From Chloroflexota bacterium (GTDB taxonomy: Bacteria; Chloroflexota; Anaerolineae; Ardenticatenales; Ardenticatenaceae): a DNA stretch of 10,267 bases. Under the pieces are notes generated by a model that made no database searches, had not been told where the DNA came from, and saw only the letters and a program-made list of their open reading frames with translations. The stretch covers positions 1 to 10,267 of the forward strand of contig DOUV01000093.1 in NCBI GenBank assembly GCA_003520455.1. The letters are read 5' to 3'. Position 1 is the stretch's first letter. Each line of letters starts with the position of its first letter. The translations under genes and the position numbers were made by a program. Below are positions 1 to 7,485 of this stretch, one piece after another.

Positions 1-1281
1 GGTCAGGGTCGCCGCTCGCCGGGCGGTGACGGCGATCTCGCACTGCCCTTCGGGTGTCTTCACTATCAGCGTGTCGAGCCCCCGGAGGTCGAGTTCGTAG
101 GCGTTCCAGCGGTACCAGCCCCACGGCAGCGGCGCGAAGCGGCTCCGGATCGCCGACTGCGACTCGATCGCGACGCCCGGCGGCAGGAGCACCCAGAGCA
201 GCCCGGACGGCAGTCGTTTCTGGAAGGGCAACAACGCTCGGGTGTCGGGGTCGAACACGAGCAGCGGGCGCTCGGCGGGCACCTCGATGCTGACGGGCCA
301 CTCACGCTCACACGCGCCCCCGAGGCAGAACCGAACCAGGTAGTGCTCGGCAGGATCTTGAATCGGCTCGGTTGCGGCCTCAGTCTTGAGATCGAGGTCA
401 ACGCGCCGGATGCGAACGGGAATCTCGATCGGGCGGCCGTCGGCCAGCAGTTGCCAGCAGACCTTGCTCTGGCTGCGAGTGGCCGGAGTCCGCTGCTCCG
501 GCAAGAGCAGATAGACGCCCTCACCCCAGGGGTTCACCAGAACCCGCGGCTTGCGAACGCGCAATCCGCCGGGTGGCGTTGCGATCGCCTCGGGCGCGCC
601 CGCGATCCACTCCTGGTAGGCGGCAACGACGGCATCCGGAAGGCCGATCTCCGCCGGCGCGGGGACCTCGCCGGTATTGATGGTCTCGCGCGCCATCTCG
701 CGACAACGCTCGACGAAATCCTCGGCCACCTGGCCCCCATACTCGAGAAAACTCAACACCGGCTTGTCAACGGAATCGTGGCTCGAGCTGGTCAACCACT
801 CGGAGATCAACTCGGGCGTTGTCAGACCGGCCAGGTGGGGCTTCGTGACCGACGGCTGGAGCATGTGCTCGAAGAAATCAAGCAGCGAGCTCTCCGGGAT
901 GCCACCGTGTCCCAGAATGGCGCCGACGTAGCGATGGCCGGCGAACTCGTGATCCAGCCCAAGCTCCTCGACAATCGTCTCGAAATTGAGGCGCCACTCG
1001 CCGACATCATTTGGCGCGAGTCCGACCGTCTGTTGCACCGTCGGCCAGAAGACGTTCGCGTCGTAACCGTAGACGCCCTGAAAGACGAGGTAGGTGACGA
1101 AGGCGCAGGGATAGTGCAGCAGAAGGGCGCGCGTCGCCGGGGCCGAGCCGCGCGACCCGATCAGGCCGCGGATCTCACGCGCCAGCGCCTCGAACTCGGC
1201 TTTCGGAAGACCCACCTCACCGATCAATTCGACCTGGGCCAACTGCGGCTTGAGTTGTTTTTCCCATTCCTCCAACATCAT
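1..1281 (-). CDS. Unrecognised large protein downstream of brxC (3' end outside window)
   Basis: The frame is open without a stop for 427 codons from ATG 1281 to the left edge, so the gene is truncated by the window. The start is chosen because GGGAGG (1292-1297) lies 10 bases upstream. An in-frame ATG at 1386 would add 35 residues but has no good ribosome site. I cannot name the family. The first 200 residues look mostly helical, with a hydrophobic YPCAFVTYLVFQGVYGYD stretch (about 54-71), GHGGIPESSLLDFF (about 124-137) and DKPVLSFLEYGG (about 172-183). From about residue 215 the character changes to beta-rich: an LPDAVVAAYQEWI turn, NPWGEGVYLLLPEQ (about 253-266), FDPDTRALLPFQ, then GWYRWNAYELDLRG near the edge. 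There is no Walker A, no methyltransferase NPPY or glycine-loop motif, no signal peptide and no clear membrane span. It shares strand with brxF-brxC but follows a 128-base gap. A role in the BREX-like system is inferred from position only. Confidence 0.8.
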   Translation of the reverse strand, partial: MMLEEWEKQLKPQLAQVELIGEVGLPKAEFEALAREIRGLIGSRGSAPATRALLLHYPCAFVTYLVFQGVYGYDANVFWPTVQQTVGLAPNDVGEWRLNFETIVEELGLDHEFAGHRYVGAILGHGGIPESSLLDFFEHMLQPSVTKPHLAGLTTPELISEWLTSSSHDSVDKPVLSFLEYGGQVAEDFVERCREMARETINTGEVPAPAEIGLPDAVVAAYQEWIAGAPEAIATPPGGLRVRKPRVLVNPWGEGVYLLLPEQRTPATRSQSKVCWQLLADGRPIEIPVRIRRVDLDLKTEAATEPIQDPAEHYLVRFCLGGACEREWPVSIEVPAERPLLVFDPDTRALLPFQKRLPSGLLWVLLPPGVAIESQSAIRSRFAPLPWGWYRWNAYELDLRGLDTLIVKTPEGQCEIAVTARRAATLT

Positions 1282-1409
1282 GGTTGGCACACCTCCCTCG
1301 GTCGCTGCGCATCTGGGCGCGTCGAAACCCGCGGTACCTCTGCGGAGGCTGGGATCGATGACGCGCGTGTGCGCAACATCGACCATGGCACTTCAGGACT
1401 GACGGAGTC

Positions 1410-4400
1410 CTACCATTCAATCGAGATCCGGACTCGCTCCGGGTCGTGGCCGGTTAATCGCTCTGTGAGGAACTGTCCGAAGCGCTGGCGGAAGACCTCC
1501 GGCGGGCAGGGCGTCCCGTCGCCGACGAGAGCCAGCAACAACTCCTCAAACGGCACCGCGAGGCGCTCCACCCCTCGGAGCGCTTCGTTGATCGCTGATA
1601 CAAAGCCATCTGTCACCATATCCGGAAGCTGTTTCGTTCTTCGAAAGGTCTGCAACAACACTTTCTTCTCGGTGTCCAGCATCTCGATGGTTGCGACGAC
1701 CCCCGGGCGATCCAGTTCCGTCAACAGCAGTTGTGCCCACCCTGCGGTGGCGCGATCAACGTCGGCCTCGATACGATCCAGCAGGTTGGCCGCATTCGGT
1801 TGCGGCCGGCCTTCCGTTGCGCGGAAGCCGCAGTGAGGGCAAACAGGCTGCTGGCGGAGGTCGCTGGGGACGAGACGCCAACAGGAAACCAGATCACGCA
1901 GGTCGTTCGTGATGCGCGCAAGCTGTTCCTCCGGTAATAACCGGATGCGGCTCAGCGTCTGCAGCCGCTTGAGCCGCGGCGACTCCAATATCCGCTTTTT
2001 GCGCTCATCTTCGTTCCGGTCAAGGCGGGCGCGTCGGTGAGCGGCGACATAGTATTCGACGTAGTCGCCCTTCAAACTCTCCAACTCACGCTGGAGTAAC
2101 TGGCGTGCCTGGAGATCGCCCGCGTCAGGCGCCGCACGCAGACGCTGCAATTGCGCGGCCCGTGTCACCGCGATTCGCTCCCCAAGAGGGTGATCGGCCG
2201 GGAGCATCGCCTCGGTCTCACGCAGGTAGGCGGTCAGCGGCTGCAGGGCGGCCACGCCCTCGACGAGCCGTTCCAGCGCCCGAAGATCCCGGCGGTGGCC
2301 GGCCTGCACCTGGATTTCATTCTCGGTCAAGCGCAGGTTGCGAAGGCGCCCGGGCGTGTTGAAAACCCGCAGCGACTCCAAAAACGCCTTGTAGGAACCC
2401 AACGCTTCGCCCATCTGCGCCTGGGCGCCGGGCGCCAGAACCGGTTCCTGCCAGAGAAGCAGACCCTGGCGAAGCGTTTCAAGCGCGCGCACCACTCGGC
2501 CGGTCTCCGCTTCCACCTCACGTTGCAGGGTCTCGATCGCCACATCGTGGCGCTCCGTATCGCGAATCAAGCCGGGTGAGAGCTGCAATGCCTCAAAGAC
2601 CGCCACCCACGCGGCGAGCGGGACATCGCGCGGCCGCTCGATGAACCGAAAATCGGCCAGTGTTTCCATCGCCAGTCGCGCCGCCTGATCCAGGGTGGTG
2701 GCGTCAATACGCTGTCCGGGGATCTGCAGGACGACGTCACCGCTGTACACCAGGGACAGCAGGAGGACGACGAGCCACTCAGGTTCCAGTTTGAAACGCG
2801 GATCGCGCTCGATACCGGGATACTCAGTGACGAGCAACGCGGAGCGGTTGAGCACCTCGCCCGACCGGAGCTGAGCGAGCCTGTCGAGGATATATCCGGC
2901 ATAGCGGGAGCGACGTGGGCGCACCTGCCCATCCTGAACCAGCTCCAGCCCGTCCAGCACCGCGGCGCCGGCCTGAGTCCGCGTGCCCGCGAGCCAGCGA
3001 ATCGCCTCCTGCGCCATACGCGGGCGGCTGGTCTCGGTGATGTCATCGCGCAGGCCCCGAAAGGCGGGATATTCGGGATAGCGATCGTCGAAGACGGACG
3101 CCAGCACGGCGCTCGCGACCGCGTTGACCAGTTCGCGGATGGAGAGGTCGCTCTGGTGACGCGGCGCCTCGCGCGTCCATTCGGCCAGGCGTCGTGAGGT
3201 GCCCTGATGGGTGACGGTCACGGCATGCGGCATGCTCTGACGCAGCCAGCGCTGCAGGGCCGACAAGGCATCGTCTGCTTTCCGGAGATAGACCTGCTTG
3301 TGTTCCCCCCCGGAAATCCCGGCCATCTCTAAAGCGCCGGCAAAGGTCTGCAACAACTGCTCGAAGTTCTCATCCCGTCCGGTAAGGTGGAAGAAGAGTT
3401 CGTCGGACGCGTGGTGGTCGTCGAAATGCGGCGGCTCGAAAGGCTGGATAAAGTACAGATAGAAATCCCGCGGCGGCTGGGCCGTAGAACGCTCGTTTGG
3501 CGCGCCGAAAAAGAGGTAGCCCCGCCGAGCCACGCGATGTCCCTGCCACGAGACCTCATGCGACCAGATGCGGTAGCCCGGCACATGCGTGCTGTCAGTA
3601 CACTCCATGACCCGTTTGAGGGCATCGAAGTAATAGCGGTCTAATTGCTCGGGCGAGAGATTGCGCGCTTTCTCGGCGATCAGTGCCTCGTAATCAATAT
3701 CCTTTTTGAGATCGAGGTAGTATTGGCCGTTCTCGGGATTGTAGGCGATGAACTGTCCGCTGACCGTGCGAATAATCTCCTTCATGGCCACATCAACCGT
3801 GCCGCGCAAAAAATCAGGATCGGGTTCCGGCAGAGGCATATGCAAACAGAGACCGTCACGCAACTCCTCCGGGGTCGCCCCCAAGGGCGCGTAGACGTCG
3901 CCTGTCGTGAGACGCAACACGCTCAGGGCATGAATGAGGCGCAAAGCCATCGGGCGGTAGGATGGACGCGTGTAGGCCGCCTGAATCCGCTCCTCGAGAA
4001 TCTGGCTTTTTTCGACCACCTCACGGACTTCGGGCACGCTTCGCAGGGTGGGGTCTCCTTGCAGGACGCGCCAGTAGTCATCGTACGCGATAAGGCCAGG
4101 CTGGCTGTCCGGTACCGTCTCATCCAAGCGGCCGGCAATCGCCCGGCTGAGTGTGCGGAGCGCCTCGCGCTTCTCTACGAGCGTGATGCGCTCGAAAACA
4201 TCCAGGTAGGTTGGATGGATGGGGAAGAGCCGCACGTACTCGTCCAGTCGTTCAGCCATCGCCGGATAGAGCGGTGCGAAGCGCTCAAGATAACGATGAA
4301 TCCAGGCCCGCTGGTCGGCTGTTTTCCGGAGCAGCCGCTCCGCTACGACAAAGGCAACGTCGGTTCGGGTGATTCGGACCTGCTCAAACCGATCGCGAAC

Positions 4401-5111
4401 GCGCCGCACGCTATCAGCCACAAACTGAAAGCGCGGGCTGTCGAACAGCGACTCTTGCACGCCCCCGATAAAACGGAAGCGAGTCAATCGAGAGACTTCG
4501 CCAAGCTCCCGCAGGAAGGTCAGATCAAGGATCAACTCCTGGTCGCGGCGGCTTCGCAAGTACTCGAGCAGCTCATCCACGATCACCAGCAAGCCCTGGT
4601 CCGGGTAGTGCTCCGCAAACTGATGCATCATCGCGATGAACAAATCCTTGCTGTCGGGCGCGTCGGCCATGCCGGGGAAACGGTATTCAATGCCACGCTG
4701 CTCCAGGAAACGCTCGAGATGCCCGCAGAGAATATCGCGCAGAGACATCCTGGTCGCCCCAATCTCGGTACGCAGCACCTGAAATCGCCCCGCGATTCCG
4801 TTCTGGATAGCCGATGCGACATCCGCGCGTGCCAGCTGGTTCACCAGATCGGCGTGTTCCGCCACCGCGGAGACGACCGACATCAGGTGGGACTTTCCCG
4901 TGCCATAGTTACCAACAATCAGGACGCCCTTGTTGTCGGCCGGCCGATCGAATCGCAACTGTGGCAGAATGACTTCGATAAGCTGCTCGGCCATACGATC
5001 CGAGATCACGTAGGTCCGCACAAGATGCTCCGCCTCATCCCTGCGATCGGCCTCGCGCACCTGGATGACTGTTTCAATTGGGTCGAACTGAACGAGATCG
5101 CGATAGCGCAT
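1410..5111 (-). CDS. brxC: BrxC/PglY-type P-loop ATPase of a BREX (type 3-like) phage-resistance system
   Basis: This encodes a 1233-residue cytoplasmic ATPase. It opens with MRYRDLVQFDPIETVIQ, which I associate with the BrxC-like (DUF6079-type) proteins of BREX type 3 loci. Walker A is GNYGTGKS at 67-74 and Walker B is LLVIVDE at 174-180, so the AAA-like nucleotide-binding core lies in the first 350 residues. The remaining 850 residues are largely helical, including an arginine/glutamate-rich, possibly coiled-coil stretch at roughly 830-1060. A CPHC pair near 1093 could bind metal, but I see no second pair close by. BrxC is needed for BREX defence and methylation in studied systems; its exact biochemical job is unsettled. 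The start is supported by AGAGG (5121-5125) 9 bases upstream, inside the end of brxF. The two genes are 4 bases apart and surely co-transcribed. Two roughly 500-residue open frames on the opposite strand are GC-rich shadows. The ATPase call is very safe; the BREX type 3 assignment rests on BrxF next door. Confidence 0.82.
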   Translation of the reverse strand: MRYRDLVQFDPIETVIQVREADRRDEAEHLVRTYVISDRMAEQLIEVILPQLRFDRPADNKGVLIVGNYGTGKSHLMSVVSAVAEHADLVNQLARADVASAIQNGIAGRFQVLRTEIGATRMSLRDILCGHLERFLEQRGIEYRFPGMADAPDSKDLFIAMMHQFAEHYPDQGLLVIVDELLEYLRSRRDQELILDLTFLRELGEVSRLTRFRFIGGVQESLFDSPRFQFVADSVRRVRDRFEQVRITRTDVAFVVAERLLRKTADQRAWIHRYLERFAPLYPAMAERLDEYVRLFPIHPTYLDVFERITLVEKREALRTLSRAIAGRLDETVPDSQPGLIAYDDYWRVLQGDPTLRSVPEVREVVEKSQILEERIQAAYTRPSYRPMALRLIHALSVLRLTTGDVYAPLGATPEELRDGLCLHMPLPEPDPDFLRGTVDVAMKEIIRTVSGQFIAYNPENGQYYLDLKKDIDYEALIAEKARNLSPEQLDRYYFDALKRVMECTDSTHVPGYRIWSHEVSWQGHRVARRGYLFFGAPNERSTAQPPRDFYLYFIQPFEPPHFDDHHASDELFFHLTGRDENFEQLLQTFAGALEMAGISGGEHKQVYLRKADDALSALQRWLRQSMPHAVTVTHQGTSRRLAEWTREAPRHQSDLSIRELVNAVASAVLASVFDDRYPEYPAFRGLRDDITETSRPRMAQEAIRWLAGTRTQAGAAVLDGLELVQDGQVRPRRSRYAGYILDRLAQLRSGEVLNRSALLVTEYPGIERDPRFKLEPEWLVVLLLSLVYSGDVVLQIPGQRIDATTLDQAARLAMETLADFRFIERPRDVPLAAWVAVFEALQLSPGLIRDTERHDVAIETLQREVEAETGRVVRALETLRQGLLLWQEPVLAPGAQAQMGEALGSYKAFLESLRVFNTPGRLRNLRLTENEIQVQAGHRRDLRALERLVEGVAALQPLTAYLRETEAMLPADHPLGERIAVTRAAQLQRLRAAPDAGDLQARQLLQRELESLKGDYVEYYVAAHRRARLDRNEDERKKRILESPRLKRLQTLSRIRLLPEEQLARITNDLRDLVSCWRLVPSDLRQQPVCPHCGFRATEGRPQPNAANLLDRIEADVDRATAGWAQLLLTELDRPGVVATIEMLDTEKKVLLQTFRRTKQLPDMVTDGFVSAINEALRGVERLAVPFEELLLALVGDGTPCPPEVFRQRFGQFLTERLTGHDPERVRISIEW

Positions 5112-5115
5112 TGTT

Positions 5116-5598
5116 CTATTCCTCTCGCCGGAGTCTCGTGACGTCCACAGCGATGAGATCAGCTATGTCGTCCGGCGCGTAACGGCGGTACTCGGCATGC
5201 CCCGGCTCGGCATAGATCAGGGAGCCGCCCTCGAGTGAGCCGGGCCAGGCAACAACGAGGCGCCGCGAGCGGCTCGCCGCCTTCAAGGCGCGCAAAGGAT
5301 CGAGTTGGAGCGCCGGGTCAAAGAGCAACTCAATGTTGTCGAGGAGAAGGGGGTCTGCGCCTCCGAGCAACTCATGCAGAAGGTCTTGGGTCTGCCCCGG
5401 CCGCTGTCGCGCCGGCAATTCGAGTAGGCGCCGGCTGAGGACCAGGTTGAGGTTGATAGAAGGAGCATTCAACACCTGCTGCCACGTCCGCAACGTCCTT
5501 GTCTTCCCACTCGCAGGTGGACCCACGACCAGAAGGAGCCGATGGTAGTAGCTGTTTAGTTGTTGGAGCGTTACCACTATCGGCTGCAGCATCATCAT
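5116..5598 (-). CDS. brxF: BREX-3 system small P-loop protein BrxF
   Basis: This encodes a 160-residue small P-loop NTPase. Walker A is GPPASGKT at 26-33, and a Walker B-like hydrophobic strand ends in LLLDNIELLFD at about 84-94. Other stretches I associate with BrxF are LSRRLLELPARQR (54-66), VVAWPG (115-120) and YAEPGHAEYRRY (129-140). Size and layout match BrxF, a component of BREX type 3 that sits directly before brxC; the role of its ATPase in defence is not well defined. Three consecutive ATG codons (5598, 5595, 5592) are possible starts. The ribosome site GAGG ends only 3 bases from the first, so the second or third (spacing 6 or 9) is likelier, shortening the protein by one or two residues. 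It is first in the defence operon. I found no convincing promoter in the 85 bases back to the upstream remnant, so transcription may start further up. Confidence 0.85.
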   Translation of the reverse strand: MMMLQPIVVTLQQLNSYYHRLLLVVGPPASGKTRTLRTWQQVLNAPSINLNLVLSRRLLELPARQRPGQTQDLLHELLGGADPLLLDNIELLFDPALQLDPLRALKAASRSRRLVVAWPGSLEGGSLIYAEPGHAEYRRYAPDDIADLIAVDVTRLRREE

Positions 5599-5682
5599 CG
5601 GCCTCGTTCTTTTTCGACGCTTTCCACTCTATCAAGAAGGCGCGACAGAAGGCGTCTCGATGACTACGAATCGAACGCCAAA

Positions 5683-6159
5683 TTACCAGAACGAGCGTTT
5701 TATTTCTTGGACTGGGCGCACAACACCACCAATTTCGATGACATAGTAATCGCCTTGCTCTTTCACTTCCTTAGAGAGCTGATCGTAGAAAGCAACCGGC
5801 CCATTCGATTGTCTGTCCAGCTCGACATGTCGGCGGTAGACACCCGTGACTTCCAATCCTACAAAGCGCTGATACGGGTGTTGATACTCGGGAAACTGCC
5901 GTTCCAGTTTTTCAGTCAGCGTCGATGGCCCGGCTCGGACACCCGCTAAGAGCCCGATGTTCCGGTTCGTGCTATCGTGCCTGATAAAAAACGGATTCGA
6001 AGAGCCTTTGTTGCGAACGAGCGCAATTTTGTCGCCAACGCGAACACGGTTATAGATGAGACGCTGATCTGCCCAGTCGTACCCAAATTTGCTGATAAAG
6101 ACATCCCCCAGTTCGTGCGCACGAGCAGCCGATATACATAAGTGTGACTGGCGAACTGA
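5683..6159 (-). pseudogene. Start-less 158-codon open frame, weakly HIRAN-like; remnant or frameshifted 3' part of a gene
   Basis: The minus-strand frame is open from just after a TGA (6160-6162) to a TAA at 5683-5685. It contains no ATG, and the first GTG or TTG codons fall deep inside the most protein-like part, so it cannot be an intact gene. The translation nevertheless looks like a real folded protein: AHELGDVFISKFGYDWADQ, then RVRVGDKIALVRNKG, NPFFIRHDSTNRNIGLLAG, a charged TEKLERQFPEYQHPYQRF stretch and the C-terminal VIEIGGVVRPVQEIKRSFW. The order 'GD.I.LVR...NPF.IRH......IGLL' resembles HIRAN DNA-binding domains (GD.L.L.RE..NP.D..AI.V....IGYL), which often accompany helicases. This is pattern resemblance only. 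The 5' part overlaps a helicase fragment in another frame, so both could be parts of one broken gene. It ends 85 bases before brxF on the same strand. The alternative is an unrelated transferred remnant. Confidence 0.5.
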
Positions 6160-6263
6160 TCAATTTCCGTCAAAATGACCACGCGCCGCTCTAGACCTTT
6201 GAAGCGATGAACACTGCTCATTTGGATATGATTCTGAGATGACGGGTAGTCAGTCGACTTCTG
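6104..6263 (-). pseudogene. C-terminal fragment of a superfamily 1 (UvrD/NERD-type) helicase, frameshifted
   Basis: After a TAA at 6264-6266 the minus strand reads NHIQMSSVHRFKGLERRVV and then ILTEID (ATG at 6221). This closely matches the late helicase motif '(S/T).HR.KGLE..VVIL.E.D' of UvrD-like and nuclease-related (NERD) helicases. The next expected block, 'LLY.G.SRAR.HL', appears in a different frame at 6104-6139 as LMYIGCSCARTG, with cysteine in place of the first motif arginine. The reading frame is therefore broken between about 6140 and 6165, and the N-terminal ATPase part, including Walker A, is absent from the window. I read this as a decayed helicase gene whose 5' part was deleted. 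Intact relatives unwind DNA in repair or defence. It lies on the same strand as and upstream of brxF, so it may be a former member of the defence locus. A sequencing error could explain one frame change but not the missing N-terminus. Confidence 0.55.
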
Positions 6264-6619
6264 TTACTGCAAAAGTCGAGCTGTTATTCGCTGGAAACGA
6301 GGGATCGAAGAAGAGTGACAGTTGCTGGCTTCTATTACCGAAGGTGGCGGCGGTGCAGAGACAAACGGGCGAGAGGGATACGACGGATCAGTCGCGAAGG
6401 GAAGCCGCTCGAAGAGGGGGATCTTCGGTGCAAGTTCCTCTATCGATCCAACACAGATTATGGCGTCCTCGCCAAGCCATTTGGACGCAATTGGGGGCCG
6501 AGCCTCTGCTCTCGTATGGCGGAGGAATTGGGCTCGATCGCTGCTCATCTGCTCCCTCGCAGACGCCGATAACGCCGCGCATCGTGGCGCTGAGGCGAAC
6601 AGGGTCTTCTCTTGAGCAC
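6264..6619 (-). other. Gene-poor stretch between the helicase remnant and the helix-turn-helix gene
   Basis: No convincing gene is visible on either strand. The longest minus-strand frame (6264-6548, 94 residues) includes KWLGEDAIICVGSIEEL followed by a serine/proline-rich tail. It has no recognisable family, no clear ribosome site, and ends where the helicase fragment's frame begins. It may be decayed sequence of the same lost gene. Plus-strand frames here have biased, arginine-rich compositions typical of shadows. Confidence 0.4.
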
Positions 6620-6814
6620 TCAGACCTGAGAACGTTCTGTCTCGTGTTCCGCACTCCGCAGCAGCGCTTCGAGGTCAGCCTGCCGGATCCACCAATGCTT
6701 GCCAAGGCGGACGCCAGGCGAGCGGCCTTGCCGAAGCAGCCTGCGCACCGAGTCGAGATGCATTCGCAAGAGATCGGCAACTTCTTCGACCGTCATCAGG
6801 TCTTCACGTTGCAT
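6620..6814 (-). CDS. Excisionase/MerR-like helix-turn-helix DNA-binding protein
   Basis: This is a 64-residue protein: LMTVEEVADLLRMHLDSVRR forms the helix-turn-helix (about 6-25), LLRQGRSPGVRLGKHWWIRQ the short wing (about 26-45), and ADLEALLRSAEHE the trailing helix. This is the compact HTH_17/excisionase-family fold, used by phage and integrative-element directionality factors and by many stand-alone small regulators. The start at 6814 is preferred because GGGGGAAAG lies about 8 bases upstream. Upstream ATGs at 6832 and 6865 would add MGESVL or a longer poorly conserved extension; the 6865 one lies within the predicted -35 box, before the likely transcription start. No integrase gene is visible nearby, so the mobile-element link is only suggestive. 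It could equally be the regulator or antitoxin half of a pair whose partner (6264-6619) has decayed. Confidence 0.75.
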   Translation of the reverse strand: MQREDLMTVEEVADLLRMHLDSVRRLLRQGRSPGVRLGKHWWIRQADLEALLRSAEHETERSQV

Positions 6815-6841
6815 CAGCACACTTTCCCCCATACCCCGCCA

Positions 6842-6870
6842 AGTGTACCGCGTTATAGACGACAATGCAA
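6842..6870 (-). promoter_or_regulatory. Possible sigma70 promoter for the helix-turn-helix gene
   Basis: On the minus strand, TTGCAT (6865-6870) and TACACT (6842-6847) are separated by exactly 17 bases and sit just upstream of the gene. The -10 matches the consensus at 4 of 6 positions and the -35 at 3 of 6. The local sequence is richer in A and T than the surroundings. The predicted transcript would start about 20 bases before the chosen ATG. Confidence 0.4.
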
Positions 6871-7352
6871 GACATTTCGGATGTATCTTTTGTAATGTTC
6901 AAGCAACCGATCTTCTAAGCGAGAAAAGTGGCCAGAGGAGAGGCGGAGACTATCAAACATTATTGGCTGAGGAACGTGGCAGAGGTGAGGAGTATGGATA
7001 CGCTTTGGGAACGCTACAGCGAGGTGTCATGTGCCCATTTCGTATGATTGGCCGCTGTCCGGTCAGTCCTGTCGTAGGGGCGCCAGAACCAACCACGGGG
7101 GCAACTTTCAAGTGAGGGTTTCAGCATACCTGGCGCAGCCTGCCTTCCGCAAAGTACGCCTTGTAAGGAAACAGAGGCCCGTTGTTGGCGTTGAGCCAGA
7201 CACCGGGCTGGCCGGGCAGAGACAACGTGACTCTCCAGGCTCTGGCCTTGTTCGAGGTGGTGACCCGGTGCCCATCCGAAGTAGGACGCTGGGCATATCG
7301 TTGTGGAAGCCTTGATGAGGGCGACGACGGACACCTGGCGGGCTCGCCCTGC

Positions 7353-7409
7353 GGATTCCCCCGCGGAGTATGCCCTACCCCGCCGGGTACGCCCTCCCCC
7401 ACGGGGTAC
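7353..7409. repeat. Three degenerate 19-bp tandem units with internal GC palindromes
   Basis: Read on the minus strand, 7391-7409 is GTACCCCGTGGGGGAGGGC, 7372-7390 is GTACCCGGCGGGGTAGGGC and 7353-7371 is ATACTCCGCGGGGGAATCC. All are 19 bases, abut head to tail, and share the pattern RTACYCSGYGGGG. Each can fold into a short hairpin; in the middle unit TACCC pairs with GGGTA across a 4-base loop. They look like REP-type intergenic palindromes rather than CRISPR, as there are no spacers. Confidence 0.55.
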
Positions 7410-7444
7410 ACCGAAGCGCGGCGATCGCGCCGGGGACCGCCCGC

Positions 7445-7485
7445 ACCCCCTGTGGGGGAGCCCAAGCGAGGTGTACTCGCTTGGG
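7445..7485. repeat. Two adjacent GC-rich hairpins, including a perfect 10-bp stem
   Basis: CCCAAGCGAG (7461-7470) and CTCGCTTGGG (7476-7485) form a perfect 10-bp inverted repeat with a 5-base loop GTGTA. Immediately left, CCCCC-TGT-GGGGG (7446-7458) forms a second hairpin. GGAG before the large stem can also pair with CTCC just after it (7489-7492), leaving a small bulge. There is no T-tract on either strand, so an intrinsic terminator is unlikely. A REP-like element or an RNA structure is more plausible. Confidence 0.55.

Noticed and set aside
343..1836. 497-residue plus-strand open frame
   Set aside because: It spans two minus-strand genes and the gap between them. The composition is shadow-like, and the opposite strand carries clear protein motifs.
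3645..5141. 498-residue plus-strand open frame antisense to brxC
   Set aside because: It lies exactly opposite the conserved ATPase domain. Its translation has no recognisable motif, and long antisense frames are expected in GC-rich genes.
5560..5949. 129-residue plus-strand open frame
   Set aside because: It overlaps the start of brxF and the start-less open frame on the other strand, and it lacks a ribosome site and motifs.
7353..7409. Short CRISPR array
   Set aside because: The units are 19 bp, degenerate and directly abutting with no spacers, and no cas gene is present.
7461..7485. Intrinsic terminator
   Set aside because: The stem is perfect, but no run of T follows on either strand and no gene ends just before it.
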